A stretch of DNA of 64,000 bases from the NCBI RefSeq assembly GCF_946222835.1, contig NZ_CAMIHD010000001.1, positions 186,001 through 250,000 of the forward strand. The letters run 5' to 3'. Each line of letters begins with the position of its first letter. The stretch's first letter is position 1. Positions 51,188 to 59,867 of this stretch are shown one piece after another. Below the pieces are notes generated by a model. It was not told where the DNA came from, did no database searches, and worked only from the letters and a program-made list of their open reading frames with translations. Source of the stretch: an uncultured Corynebacterium sp. (GTDB taxonomy: Bacteria; Actinomycetota; Actinomycetes; Mycobacteriales; Mycobacteriaceae). The translations under genes were made by a program, and so were the position numbers.

Positions 51188-51193
51188 TAGGGT
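51188..51193 (+). promoter_or_regulatory. -10 element of the alcohol dehydrogenase gene (leaderless)
   Basis: TAGGGT ending 7 nt before the ATG at 51201. Confidence 0.6.
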
Positions 51194-51200
51194 CGTGAGC

Positions 51201-52253
51201 ATGTCAATTAAAAGCAAAGTATTGCAAAAGGAAAGCCCTGAAGCACCCTTTAAGGTCGTAGAAATTGAACGCCGCGATCCGCGCGAGGATGACGTGGTCA
51301 TTGATATTAAAGCAGCAGGCATTTGCCACTCCGATATTCATACCATTCAAAACGAGTGGGGCGAAGCCCATTTCCCACTGACGGTGGGTCATGAAATCGC
51401 CGGTGTTGTAGAAGCCGTGGGCGATAAGGTCACTAAGTTTAAGGTGGGCGACCGCGTTGGTGTGGGCTGCCTGGTGAATTCTTGTGGCGAGTGCGAACAA
51501 TGCCGCAACGGCCAAGAGCAGAACTGCCTTAATGGCAATGTTGGCACCTATAACTCCGAAGACGTAGACGGCACCATTACCCAAGGTGGTTACGCACAGA
51601 AGGTAGTCGTCAACGAAGGCTTCGTATGCACCATCCCAGAGGGCATTGATTTTGACGAAGCGGCCCCGCTGCTATGCGCCGGAATCACCACCTATTCGCC
51701 TTTGGCCCGCTGGCAGGTCAAGGAGGGTGACAAGGTTGCTGTAGTGGGCTTGGGCGGTTTGGGACACATGGGCGTCCAGATCGCGGCGGCTAAAGGCGCG
51801 GAAGTAACTGTGATTTCGCGCTCCCTGCGCAAGGAAAAGGAAGCCTACGAACTCGGGGCGAAGCACATTCTCGCCACCGGTGAGGACGAGGACCTCTTTG
51901 CCAACCACCGCGGCGAATTCGATGTCATCTTGTCCACCATTTCTGCCCAGTATTCACTCAACGATTATCTGCAGCTGCTCAAGCCGCGCGGCATTATGTC
52001 CGTGGTCGGCCTTCCACCAGAGGAACTGGGAATCCACATGAGCAGCCTCGTCGGCGGCGGCAAGGTGCTGACGGGCAATAATATCGGCGGTATCGCTGAG
52101 ACCCAGGAGATGCTGGACTTTTGTGCCGAACACGGCATTGGAGCCGTCATTGAGAAGATCGGCGTAAACGATGTCGACGCGGCCTATGAACGTGTGGTGG
52201 CCGGCGATGTAAAGTTTCGTTTCGTGTTCGATACCTCGACCTTCGATAACTAG
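51201..52253 (+). CDS. Zinc-dependent alcohol dehydrogenase (cinnamyl-alcohol-dehydrogenase type)
   Basis: A 350-residue MDR-family oxidoreductase. Catalytic zinc ligands are in GICHSDIH near residue 38 and VGHEIAG near 60; the structural zinc site is CGECEQCRNGQEQNC near 93-107. The nucleotide-binding motif is GLGGLGHMG near 180, followed by VTVISRSLRKEK, whose Ser-Arg-Ser after the second strand suggests NADP preference, as in CAD/YahK enzymes. It would reduce aldehydes broadly. The TAGGGT spacing supports ATG 51201 over the GTG at 51195. Confidence 0.88.
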   Translation: MSIKSKVLQKESPEAPFKVVEIERRDPREDDVVIDIKAAGICHSDIHTIQNEWGEAHFPLTVGHEIAGVVEAVGDKVTKFKVGDRVGVGCLVNSCGECEQCRNGQEQNCLNGNVGTYNSEDVDGTITQGGYAQKVVVNEGFVCTIPEGIDFDEAAPLLCAGITTYSPLARWQVKEGDKVAVVGLGGLGHMGVQIAAAKGAEVTVISRSLRKEKEAYELGAKHILATGEDEDLFANHRGEFDVILSTISAQYSLNDYLQLLKPRGIMSVVGLPPEELGIHMSSLVGGGKVLTGNNIGGIAETQEMLDFCAEHGIGAVIEKIGVNDVDAAYERVVAGDVKFRFVFDTSTFDN

Positions 52254-52453
52254 GACGTTAGTTAACCTCGCTATATCCCCAAATGTGATTTAGCACAACA
52301 ACGGTATGTGTCAGTAGGTGTTTGTCGGGTCACTTACGTACCATTCCTTAAGGAACGCATATCGGTGTTGTGTAGCCCACGTGCTGGGGAGTGGGGGGCA
52401 GGGGCCGCGCGCACCAGTATGCGAAAGATATTCGCTACAAAAGTTAGGCAACC

Positions 52454-53881
52454 GTGTCTTCTAAAAACATAATCGCCATTGCAATGTCCTTCGTGGGCTT
52501 GTTGGTCGGCGCCGGCTTTGCCACGGGCCAAGAGGTGGTGCAGTACTTCACCGCCTTTGGTACCTGGGGTATTCCTGGCATCATTATCGCCGCACTCATC
52601 ATGACCCTTGCCGGTACCGTGTTCTTGCAGTTGGGCAGCTATTTCCACGCTTCTGAACACAACACCGTTTTCCGCAATGTCACCCACCCGATCGTCTCCA
52701 AATTGTTGGACGTCGCGGTCATCATCACCCTCTTTGCCATTGGCTTTGTGATGTTGGCGGGTGCCGGCTCTAATATGGAGCAGCAGTTTGGTTGGAAGAC
52801 GTGGATCGGCTCCACGCTTATGCTGGTGCTGGTCTTGATCGTCGGCATGCTCGACGTGGACAAGGTATCCAAGGTTATCGGTGCTGTAACACCGACCATC
52901 ATCATTGCGGTCATTGGTGTAGCCATCTACACCGGCCTCAATATGCCGGATGACATCGGCGCCGCTATGGACGCCTCCAGCCAGATCGACACCCCGATTG
53001 GAAACTGGCTCATTTCAGCACTCAACTATAACGGCCTTGCCCTGATGCTCGCCGTGTCCATGTCCCTGGTTATCGGTGGCGATAATATTAGTCCGCGCGA
53101 GGCCGGTTGGGGCGGCGTTGTAGGCGGCGTCATCTACTCCATCATGATGGGCCTTGCCGGTTTTTCCTTGTTGATGAATTCGGACAAGGCACAAGGCTCA
53201 GATATTCCGATGCTGTCTTTGGTCGATAGCGTTAATCCGACCCTGGGCGCCATCATGGCGGTCATCATTTACATGATGATCTTCAATACCGCCATCGGCA
53301 TGTTCTACGCGCTGGGTAAGCGCTTGTCTGCCGGCCATGAGAAGCGTTTCCCGGGTATCTTCGTCATCGGCAGCTTGGCTGGCTTTGCAGTTTCCTTTGC
53401 TGGCTTCAAGACCTTGATGAACTACATCTATCCGATCATTGGTTATATGGGCATCCTCATGGTGGCAATCTTGGTATTTGCCTGGTTCCGTAGCCAAGCC
53501 CAGATTAAGGACGAGGCAGTGCGTCGCGAGCGCCTACGTTCACTTATGCACCTGAAGCTGAACCCCAACAAGGATTATGACGCTGAGCGTTATGATGACG
53601 AGATTGGCCAGCACATCGAGGACTCCAATATGGATAACGAGGCCCTCTATGATGAGCTGGTGGATGAGGTCACCGAGGAGCTTGACGGCGACGACGACGT
53701 GGACTTTGACAAGGAAAAGTACGAGGAAAACCGCCACGACCACTCCTACTACACCGAGCGCGATGCGGTAGAAACCGACCGCACTCCGGAGGAAATTGAA
53801 AAATGGGTCGAAGAAACCGGTGCATCCGGCGACCCTGAGGAAGATGAGGACCTGCCGCAGGCTGACAAGCCGAAGAATTAA
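52454..53881 (+). CDS. YkvI-like multi-pass membrane protein with acidic cytoplasmic tail
   Basis: A 475-residue protein. Residues 1-340 contain about ten hydrophobic helices with the opening AMSFVGLLVGAGFATGQEVV, which resembles the first unwound helix of LeuT-fold/amino-acid transporters of the YkvI group. Residues about 350-475 form a hydrophilic tail very rich in Asp and Glu (for example EELDGDDDVDFDKEKYEEN), unusual for this family. The transported substrate is unknown. The start GTG at 52454 has no clear ribosome-binding site. The following aldo/keto reductase gene is 17 nt away. Confidence 0.75.
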   Translation: MSSKNIIAIAMSFVGLLVGAGFATGQEVVQYFTAFGTWGIPGIIIAALIMTLAGTVFLQLGSYFHASEHNTVFRNVTHPIVSKLLDVAVIITLFAIGFVMLAGAGSNMEQQFGWKTWIGSTLMLVLVLIVGMLDVDKVSKVIGAVTPTIIIAVIGVAIYTGLNMPDDIGAAMDASSQIDTPIGNWLISALNYNGLALMLAVSMSLVIGGDNISPREAGWGGVVGGVIYSIMMGLAGFSLLMNSDKAQGSDIPMLSLVDSVNPTLGAIMAVIIYMMIFNTAIGMFYALGKRLSAGHEKRFPGIFVIGSLAGFAVSFAGFKTLMNYIYPIIGYMGILMVAILVFAWFRSQAQIKDEAVRRERLRSLMHLKLNPNKDYDAERYDDEIGQHIEDSNMDNEALYDELVDEVTEELDGDDDVDFDKEKYEENRHDHSYYTERDAVETDRTPEEIEKWVEETGASGDPEEDEDLPQADKPKN

Positions 53882-53898
53882 GCGGACAATGGGGTGCT

Positions 53899-54969
53899 AT
53901 GAGTATCTATGCCCCCGCAACTGACCGTTATGATTCAATGGAGTACCGACGAGTAGGAAACTCTGGGCTGAAGCTGCCGGCCATTTCCCTTGGCCTGTGG
54001 CAGAACTTCGGCGATGACCGTCCCCTGGCCACGCAGCGCGAGATTTTGCGCGCAGCATATGACCGGGGGATTACTCATTTCGATTTGGCCAATAACTATG
54101 GTCCCGAGCCAGGCGCCGCAGAAGACAACTTCGGCCGCATCTTCGCTCGTGATTTCCGACCCTTCCGCGATGAAATGATCATCTCTTCCAAGGCCGGTTG
54201 GGTGATGAATGACTCCCCATACGGCTTTGGTGGCTCCCGCAAGTACCTGGTGAGTTCACTGGATGCGTCGCTCAAGCGCATGGGCTTGGATTACGTGGAC
54301 ATCTTCTATCACCACCGCCCGGATCCAGAAACCCCGCTGGAGGAGACCCTTTATGCGTTGCGCGATATCGTGGCTTCCGGAAAGGCCCTCTATGTGGGCA
54401 TTTCCTCCTATGGGCCGGAGCTTACCGCGGAGGCCGTGGAATTTATGGAAGAGGAAGGCCGCCCGCTGCTGATTCATCAGCCAAGCTATTCCATTCTCAA
54501 CCGCTGGATTGAACGTCCTGGCGAAGACGGCGAGTCGCTGCTTGACGTCACCGGGCGTAGCGGACTGGGCGTCATCGGTTTCGGGCCGCTGGCACAGGGA
54601 ATGCTAACCGATCGTTATATCGATGGCATTCCCGCCGATTCCCGCGCGGCGAAGAATAAGACCTTGGAGAAGGACTGGCTCAATGAGGAGAACCTGTCCA
54701 TGATTCGCGCGCTCAACGATATTGCGCGCAAGCGTGGACAGTCTCTGGCCCAGATGGCCATTTCGTGGGTACTGCGCGACCAAGGCGATCGCACGCTTAC
54801 CTCGGCGCTTTTGGGCGCTTCTTCGGTGGAGCAGCTCGAGCACAACCTGGGAGCACTGGATAACCTCGACTTCAGTGCGGAGGAGCTGAGCGCGATTGAC
54901 GACGTCGCCCATGATGCCGGAATCAACCGATGGGCCGGTGCCACTGCATCTCGCGTGCGCGGTAACTAA
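53899..54969 (+). CDS. Aldo/keto reductase (YghZ/KAbeta-like)
   Basis: A 356-residue NADPH-dependent reductase. The catalytic tetrad is visible: Asp and Tyr in HFDLANNYGPEPG near residues 57-62, Lys in IISSKAGWV near 97, and His in DIFYHHRPDP near 138. The C-terminal coenzyme site is SALLGASSVEQLEHN near 310. YghZ-type enzymes reduce glyceraldehyde-3-phosphate, methylglyoxal and other aldehydes. It is probably co-transcribed with the membrane protein gene upstream. Confidence 0.88.
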   Translation: MSIYAPATDRYDSMEYRRVGNSGLKLPAISLGLWQNFGDDRPLATQREILRAAYDRGITHFDLANNYGPEPGAAEDNFGRIFARDFRPFRDEMIISSKAGWVMNDSPYGFGGSRKYLVSSLDASLKRMGLDYVDIFYHHRPDPETPLEETLYALRDIVASGKALYVGISSYGPELTAEAVEFMEEEGRPLLIHQPSYSILNRWIERPGEDGESLLDVTGRSGLGVIGFGPLAQGMLTDRYIDGIPADSRAAKNKTLEKDWLNEENLSMIRALNDIARKRGQSLAQMAISWVLRDQGDRTLTSALLGASSVEQLEHNLGALDNLDFSAEELSAIDDVAHDAGINRWAGATASRVRGN

Positions 54970-54989
54970 GTGGCCCTTTGAATTCGCCC

Positions 54990-55682
54990 CTAGAGCAGGA
55001 GCAACTTGAGCGTTAGGCCAATCATGATGACGCCGATGCCCACGTTGATCCAGCGCCATACTGTGGGCCGGGACAATACGTGGGAAAACCGCGCGGCGCC
55101 AAAGCCGATGCAGGGGAACCAGGTGAAGCTGGCACAGATTGCTCCTACGGCGAAGAGCCAGCGCCCCGATTCGCCATATTGGTTGGCAATGCTGCCGAGC
55201 ATTACCACCACGTCTACGTAGGCGCCTGGGTTCAGCCACGTTAAGGCCAGGGCGGTCAGTAGTGGCTTAACCCAGGAGGGGGAGCGCTTTATCTCCACCC
55301 GAGTTTTAGTCTTCGTCGTGCTGCGTGAGGTGGAACCATCGAAGGTGGCTATCTCCTGCGGGACCTTAGGCTCTGTGGATTCGACCTCAATGGCCTCGCC
55401 CTTGGTCTTTAACGCATCGCGGAAGCAGGTAAAGGTGAAATAAGCCAGATAAGCCGCGCCCACGTACTTCAGGACCTGCAGGGCGGTGGGAAACTTTTCT
55501 ACCAGGTAGCCCACGCCGGCTGTGCCGGAGGTAATCAGGATGACGTCGGAAAGCGCGCAGACGGCAATGATTAAACCGATGTGGTCACGGCGGATGCCGA
55601 ATTTAAGCAGCATGGCATTTTGCGGGCCGACGGCCACGATGAGCGATAATCCGAGAAAGAAACCAGCAAGCACGATGGACAT
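54990..55682 (-). CDS. lysE: L-lysine/L-arginine exporter LysE
   Basis: Exports excess lysine and arginine in corynebacteria. The 230-residue protein has five to six hydrophobic helices, begins GFFLGLSLIVAVGPQNAML (family signature), and contains ALTWLNPGAYVDVVVMLG near residue 150. A long central polar loop (about 90-135) rich in Thr, Lys and Glu matches the known loop of LysE. GGAAGG precedes the ATG, so unlike lysG it has a normal leader. It is divergent from lysG, its activator. Confidence 0.94.
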   Translation of the reverse strand: MSIVLAGFFLGLSLIVAVGPQNAMLLKFGIRRDHIGLIIAVCALSDVILITSGTAGVGYLVEKFPTALQVLKYVGAAYLAYFTFTCFRDALKTKGEAIEVESTEPKVPQEIATFDGSTSRSTTKTKTRVEIKRSPSWVKPLLTALALTWLNPGAYVDVVVMLGSIANQYGESGRWLFAVGAICASFTWFPCIGFGAARFSHVLSRPTVWRWINVGIGVIMIGLTLKLLLL

Positions 55683-55705
55683 GCCTTCCAGTGTGATTTC
55701 TTAGG

Positions 55706-55719
55706 CTGGATTAGTCCAG
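55706..55719. promoter_or_regulatory. Candidate LysG-binding dyad in the lysE-lysG gap
   Basis: CTGGA-TTAG-TCCAG, a perfect 5-bp dyad in the 70-bp intergenic region, placed upstream of the lysE leader as expected for a LysR-type activator site. Confidence 0.5.
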
Positions 55720-55740
55720 TTAATGCTTCTTCAGTTGGTT

Positions 55741-55746
55741 TAGAAT
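55741..55746 (+). promoter_or_regulatory. -10 element of lysG (leaderless)
   Basis: TAGAAT ending 6 nt before the lysG ATG. Confidence 0.6.
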
Positions 55747-55752
55747 AGCTTC

Positions 55753-56625
55753 ATGAACCCGGTGCACCTAGAAACCTTGCTTGCGATCGTGGACGAAGGC
55801 AGCTTTGACGTTGCCGCGGCCGTGCTCGGTATATCGCCGTCTGCGGTAAGCCAGCGGATTAAATCCCTGGAGTGGAGCACCGGACGAGTACTCCTTCGCC
55901 GTGCCACCCCGGTAACCGCCACGGAAGCGGGCGAGATCCTTGTTCAGTCCGCGCGCCGCATGGCGTTAGTGCAGGCAGAAACGGACGCCCGCCTCGGCCA
56001 GCGCTTAGCCCGAGTTCCGCTGTCTGTGGCCGTGAACTCGGATTCTTTGGCGACGTGGTTTAGGAGGGTTCTAAGCGATACCGCGCGGCGGGGTGACGTC
56101 GCCTTGCGCATCCGGATTGAGGATGAAGCACGCACCTTAGCCATGTTGCGGCGTGGCGATGTGCTGGGCGCAGTAACGAGGGAGGCCACACCAGTTTCGG
56201 GCTGCGAGTCGAGCTTTTTGGGCACCATGCGTTACTTTCCAGTCGCGGCATCGCATATTGCAGAAAGCTTCCATAGCGGCCGGTTAACCTGGGAAACCAT
56301 GCCCTTGGTGGGCTACGGGCCCAACGATCAGGTATTGGATGATGCCATGCGCGAGCGCTTCATTGATTCGGCCGTGGTGCGTGCCCGGGTGTCGCAGATT
56401 CCTTCCTCTGAGGGCTATCTAGAGGCGGTTCGCGTCGGCTTGGGATGGGGATTGCTGCCCCAAGCCCAGGCGCTGCCGCTTTTGGAGGCGAAAGAGCTGG
56501 TGCTTCTCGACGACTCCCCGCTCGACATCGACCTCTATTGGCAGCGTTGGCGCTTGGAATCGGAAGTTCTAAGTGAGCTCACGCATTCCGTCATTGAGGC
56601 CGCGACTGACCTAGTGGCCACGTAG
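55753..56625 (+). CDS. lysG: LysR-type activator LysG
   Basis: LysR-family regulator (290 residues, the same length as characterised LysG) that induces lysE when basic amino acids build up. The winged helix-turn-helix is at residues 3-60 (HLETLLAIVDEGSFDVAAAV, then SPSAVSQRIKSLEWSTG), followed by the two-lobed effector domain. The leaderless start and the dyad at 55706 are consistent with the divergent lysE/lysG arrangement. Confidence 0.94.
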   Translation: MNPVHLETLLAIVDEGSFDVAAAVLGISPSAVSQRIKSLEWSTGRVLLRRATPVTATEAGEILVQSARRMALVQAETDARLGQRLARVPLSVAVNSDSLATWFRRVLSDTARRGDVALRIRIEDEARTLAMLRRGDVLGAVTREATPVSGCESSFLGTMRYFPVAASHIAESFHSGRLTWETMPLVGYGPNDQVLDDAMRERFIDSAVVRARVSQIPSSEGYLEAVRVGLGWGLLPQAQALPLLEAKELVLLDDSPLDIDLYWQRWRLESEVLSELTHSVIEAATDLVAT

Positions 56626-56694
56626 CACGCATGCTCGCGCGGCGCGCCGTGGCGGGTACCACAAAAGTGCAGGCACGTGCCCTAAGTTGGAGCT

Positions 56695-57642
56695 ATGAGC
56701 GATAAACAGCCGGATAAAGCCACACCGTTTGATGAAGACATGGACGTGCCTACCTACAACGCGAAGCCCGCGAGCAAAGATTCCGTTTCCAGCGAGAAGA
56801 ACTCGAAGTCTGGCCTCTTCGAGCGCGCCGGCCGCGCTGAGCCGCAGGAGATCAAGCCTTCCCAGGCGCGGCAAGACCACCCTGAAACTGAGGTAATGTC
56901 CTACTCCAGCGCGAATGAAGCCGCGCGCCAGCAAAGCGGCGCCAGCGAGGAAACTGTAGCGTTTGCGCAACCGGAGTCGGCCACGCCGGTTAGTGCCGAG
57001 GAGGAATCAGCACTTGCTACTGCCGACGCCCCTGAAGAAGGTGCCGCCAGCGCAGAAACCGCAGAGGAGCGCGAGGCCCGCCTGCAGGCGGAGCAGGAAG
57101 AAAAGGAAGGCTACCACCGCTATGGGCGCCGCGGCACCATCGACTTTGGTCTGCTATTCATTCGCATCGCACTGAGCGCCTACCTCATCGTTGCCGGTGC
57201 AAAAACCTTCTTCGAGCTCGGCGATAGCCAGGGCCTGTCCGGTCTAGAGGGTGATTTTGCCAACTATGCTTGGGATACCGCGCTGTCGATTGCGGTTCCG
57301 ACCATGCAGCTTATCGCTGGTGTATTCCTGTTGCTGGGACTCATTACGCCTCTGGCTGCCATGCTGGGCTTGGTAGTGACCGGCTTTAGCGCTGTCCACG
57401 AGCTAGCGCAGACCGATGCCGGTTTGGACGTCTTTAGCTGGCCAGATTCCGTCTGGCTTTCTTTGGTCCTCTTCGTTATCGCCGTGGGCCTGCAGTTTAC
57501 TGGCCCGGGTTTTATTTCCATAGACTTCAAGCGCTCCTGGGCACGCCGCCCGCTGGGCACCTCCTGGGTCTTTGTGCTTATCGGCGTAGCGATTCTCGTA
57601 GCACTGTGGTTCTTCGGTGCGGGAGTTAATCCGCTGAACTAA
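56695..57642 (+). CDS. DoxX-family membrane protein with long disordered N terminus
   Basis: A 315-residue protein. Residues 1-140 are hydrophilic and rich in Glu, Ala, Ser and Lys, probably disordered. Residues about 145-315 hold four to five helices of the DoxX family (LLFIRIALSAYLIVAGAKTF, then AVPTMQLIAGVFLLLGLITP). DoxX proteins act in oxidative stress or thiosulfate oxidation, but actinobacterial ones are poorly understood. TAAGTT lies 6 nt before the ATG and GGAG lies between, so either leaderless or short-leader initiation is possible. A terminator follows. Confidence 0.78.
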   Translation: MSDKQPDKATPFDEDMDVPTYNAKPASKDSVSSEKNSKSGLFERAGRAEPQEIKPSQARQDHPETEVMSYSSANEAARQQSGASEETVAFAQPESATPVSAEEESALATADAPEEGAASAETAEEREARLQAEQEEKEGYHRYGRRGTIDFGLLFIRIALSAYLIVAGAKTFFELGDSQGLSGLEGDFANYAWDTALSIAVPTMQLIAGVFLLLGLITPLAAMLGLVVTGFSAVHELAQTDAGLDVFSWPDSVWLSLVLFVIAVGLQFTGPGFISIDFKRSWARRPLGTSWVFVLIGVAILVALWFFGAGVNPLN

Positions 57643-57655
57643 TCGCCAAAAGATT

Positions 57656-57688
57656 ATCCGTCGCGCACGCGGCGGATTTTCTTTTTCT
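57656..57688 (+). terminator. Intrinsic terminator after the DoxX gene
   Basis: ATCCGTCGC (57656-57664), loop GCAC, GCGGCGGAT (57669-57677), one G-U pair, then TTTCTTTTTC. Confidence 0.85.
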
Positions 57689-57706
57689 CCATTGCTTTCC
57701 TGGGTG

Positions 57707-57723
57707 GAAAGTATGATACTTTC
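57707..57723. promoter_or_regulatory. 17-bp palindrome over the promoter of the membrane protein/regulator pair
   Basis: GAAAGTAT-G-ATACTTTC is perfect with a single central base. The -10 candidate TATGAT (57712-57717) lies inside it, so a repressor bound here would block transcription of the pair downstream. Confidence 0.65.
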
Positions 57724-57769
57724 TAAAGTGGAAAACAACGGAAGAGCGAGGGCGAAAGGAACGGCGACC

Positions 57770-58234
57770 ATGGATGAAAGCGTGCACGAGGCACTGGCCT
57801 TCAACGAGGAAGTAGAAAAGAAGCCGACTCGTCGTCGAAAAGCTGTACTCAATGCTTTGGTTGCAGGTTTGTTTGCAGGCAGCTATTTCATCATCAGCCA
57901 ATGGGGAAAGGACATTTCTCCGTGGGTGTTCCTCGGCTTTATGGTGGGTTGGCTCGGAGTGATTATGTGGGTTGGCGCTCATCAGGGTGATGTGCGTCCG
58001 AGCTATAGGCAAGATCCTTTCAGCCAGCCGCAGCCGGATAAAAAGTACTACGCAACCTTTCCCGTCCTATTTGCTCCGGTGTTCTTCCAGCGCCTTCTCG
58101 AAGGACACATGGTAATTGCGGCCATAGTATTCACGTTGTGGGGCTTCGCTGTATTTTGGGTTCTCAACTCCGGTGCGATGGATCTGTCCACGCGAAGCCA
58201 CGAAGTCGATAGGCGGGCGAGCCGCGATGAGTGA
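57770..58234 (+). CDS. Membrane protein of unknown function in a regulator operon
   Basis: A 154-residue protein: a charged N terminus with KKPTRRRK, two adjacent helices (about 25-70), a polar loop with RQDPFSQPQPDKKYY, then a helix near the C terminus (HMVIAAIVFTLWGFAVFWVL) and a charged tail. I do not recognise the family. The start at 57770 follows AAAGGA and lies about 46 nt after the predicted transcript start; the ATG at 57716 lies within the -10. Its last 8 nt overlap the regulator gene, so the pair is translationally coupled. Confidence 0.65.
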   Translation: MDESVHEALAFNEEVEKKPTRRRKAVLNALVAGLFAGSYFIISQWGKDISPWVFLGFMVGWLGVIMWVGAHQGDVRPSYRQDPFSQPQPDKKYYATFPVLFAPVFFQRLLEGHMVIAAIVFTLWGFAVFWVLNSGAMDLSTRSHEVDRRASRDE

Positions 58235-58541
58235 GCTTGATCCAGTAATCCACCCGCTCAACCGATTTAAGATTTGTGCGGTACTTAATGCTGCCGGGGC
58301 AGTGGAGGGCGCCATTAATAAGGAGATGCGCTTTGCAGCGATCCGGGACAAGGTGAATCAATCCGATGCCACGCTATCTAAGCAATTAAGCGCCTTGGAA
58401 AAAGAGGGTTATATCAGCAGATTTCGCGAGTATGGGTCCTCGCGGGGTAAGGATACGGTGTGGGTGATGCTCACGGCCAAAGGCAAGGCTGCATTCGACT
58501 CGCATCTTTCGGCGCTTAGGACGCTAGCGGGGCAGGAGTAG
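58227..58541 (+). CDS. Winged-helix regulator (MarR/ArsR-like, single domain)
   Basis: A 104-residue DNA-binding protein. RFKICAVLNAAGAVEGAINKE, KVNQSDATLSKQLSALEKEG and SRFREYGSSRGKDTVWVMLT give the helix, recognition helix and wing of the HTH_34-type winged fold used by small transcriptional regulators. The coupled membrane gene is its likely target or partner, and the palindrome at 57707 its likely site. The ATG at 58227 is used; the frame upstream overlaps the membrane gene. Its 3' end overlaps the GT87 gene by 26 bp. Confidence 0.8.
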   Translation: MSELDPVIHPLNRFKICAVLNAAGAVEGAINKEMRFAAIRDKVNQSDATLSKQLSALEKEGYISRFREYGSSRGKDTVWVMLTAKGKAAFDSHLSALRTLAGQE

Positions 58542-59787
58542 CGGAGCGTGCAGAGCGGTTGCGCCGGGCGGCGTAAAGTGCGGCCGCATAAAGCGCAACG
58601 GATAGCAGGGTTAGCCAGACGAAGTCATCCACCCAGAACTTCTGGTAGCGCTCCATGGCGTGGACATCGACTTGGTCGCCCCACCACCACTTAGGCGGAA
58701 CGGTCAGCAGCATGGCTGACCAAGCGACGAGGACGGTCAGGAGGCTGCCGGCAGCCCATCCAGACGGCAGCCAGGTCCGGGCGCGGAAGACAAAGACCGG
58801 GATGATGAGCGTGAGCCAGACCCAGTGGTGCGACCAGGAAACAGGGGAGATGAGCAGGAGGGTGAGGGCGGTGACCATTTGGGCGTCGACAAGCAGGTGC
58901 TCTTCGCACAGCCGCTTAATAAGCCAGGCCGCGAATGCAATGACCACGAGGGAGGCGGCGATCCATGCAATATTGATAGCCAGCCCATTGGTATCCATGG
59001 CCTCGGAAGAAGAATACATGCGCTGTATGGCGCCCTTGATAGAGCTATTGGACTGGTAATCAGTGCCTACGCCGAAGTCGCCGCCAGAGCCCATATCGAG
59101 CAATTTGGAACTGAAGAACTCCACGAACGCGTCCCAGCGGAAGGCCGCGGCAAGGAGGGTGGCCGCAACAGCGGAAAGGAGCGCTGTGACAATCTGCTTC
59201 CACTCCTTGCGCACGAGGAAATAAAGCAACATAGCCAGCGGGGTAATTTTGATCGCGGCGGCCAAGCCAATCAAGACGCCTTGCGGCAGGAAGCGCTTGC
59301 GCGGAACCAGGTCGAGGACAACGAGCGTCATGACCACGATATTGATTTGAGCAAAGCCATTATTGAGGTCCACTGGCTCGAAGCGCAATACAATCGCCCA
59401 AGTAATAGCGGTAACGGGCAGGAGGAACTCCGGGTTCTTCAGTACCGCCTTAAAGACGAAGTAGAGGCATACGAGCACGAGAAGGTCAGAGAGGACGACC
59501 ACGATGTCGCCTGCCATATCGTGGTCAATGCCATCGAAGGCCGTCAGCGGGACCATGGCCAGCGCGCCGAAGGGCGGATAAATAAATGGAAGCTCGATAT
59601 CGCCGGCCAGCATGGGTTCGCTGTAGACAGAGCGGTGTTCAAGGAAGGCCTTGACGCCTTCGCGGTAGACCACCATGTCGATGGGAAAGTCTGTGATGCG
59701 GGTGTCTTGAACGATCTTCCAAGCGCCAAGAATGAGCCCCAATAAGGTCAGGGCATAACGGAATAAAGGGGTACGCGCGAATCTCAT
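58516..59787 (-). CDS. GT87-family (GT-C type) mannosyltransferase-like membrane protein
   Basis: A 423-residue polytopic protein. Residues about 15-110 contain the opening helix and the extracytoplasmic loop with ITDFPIDMVVYREGVKAFLE and IELPFIYPPFGALAMVP, the GT87 pattern of polyprenyl-phosphate-mannose-dependent alpha-1,2-mannosyltransferases used for lipomannan and lipoarabinomannan. About ten further helices follow. The acceptor cannot be told from sequence. The start at 59787 has TAAAGT 8 nt upstream; the longer frame to 59844 is less likely. Confidence 0.78.
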   Translation of the reverse strand: MRFARTPLFRYALTLLGLILGAWKIVQDTRITDFPIDMVVYREGVKAFLEHRSVYSEPMLAGDIELPFIYPPFGALAMVPLTAFDGIDHDMAGDIVVVLSDLLVLVCLYFVFKAVLKNPEFLLPVTAITWAIVLRFEPVDLNNGFAQINIVVMTLVVLDLVPRKRFLPQGVLIGLAAAIKITPLAMLLYFLVRKEWKQIVTALLSAVAATLLAAAFRWDAFVEFFSSKLLDMGSGGDFGVGTDYQSNSSIKGAIQRMYSSSEAMDTNGLAINIAWIAASLVVIAFAAWLIKRLCEEHLLVDAQMVTALTLLLISPVSWSHHWVWLTLIIPVFVFRARTWLPSGWAAGSLLTVLVAWSAMLLTVPPKWWWGDQVDVHAMERYQKFWVDDFVWLTLLSVALYAAALYAARRNRSARSATPAPLAS

Positions 59788-59795
59788 CGCAGTAC

Positions 59796-59801
59796 ACTTT
59801 A
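59796..59801 (-). promoter_or_regulatory. -10 element of the GT87 gene (leaderless)
   Basis: TAAAGT on the minus strand, 8 nt before the ATG at 59787. Confidence 0.45.
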
Positions 59802-59867
59802 TGTGATCTGCAGGTAAACGGGCGCGCACCCCACCGAGGCTCATAGGGATTTAGTAGTTGGTCCTGG

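Noticed and set aside
52284..52297. TGTG-N6-CACA dyad resembling a GlxR/CRP site
   Set aside because: The GlxR consensus needs TGTGA-N6-TCACA; the spacing here is 2 bp short and the inner bases do not match.
58825..59745. 306-residue frame opposite the GT87 gene
   Set aside because: Antisense to a membrane-protein gene; hydrophilic, without motifs, and lacking a promoter.
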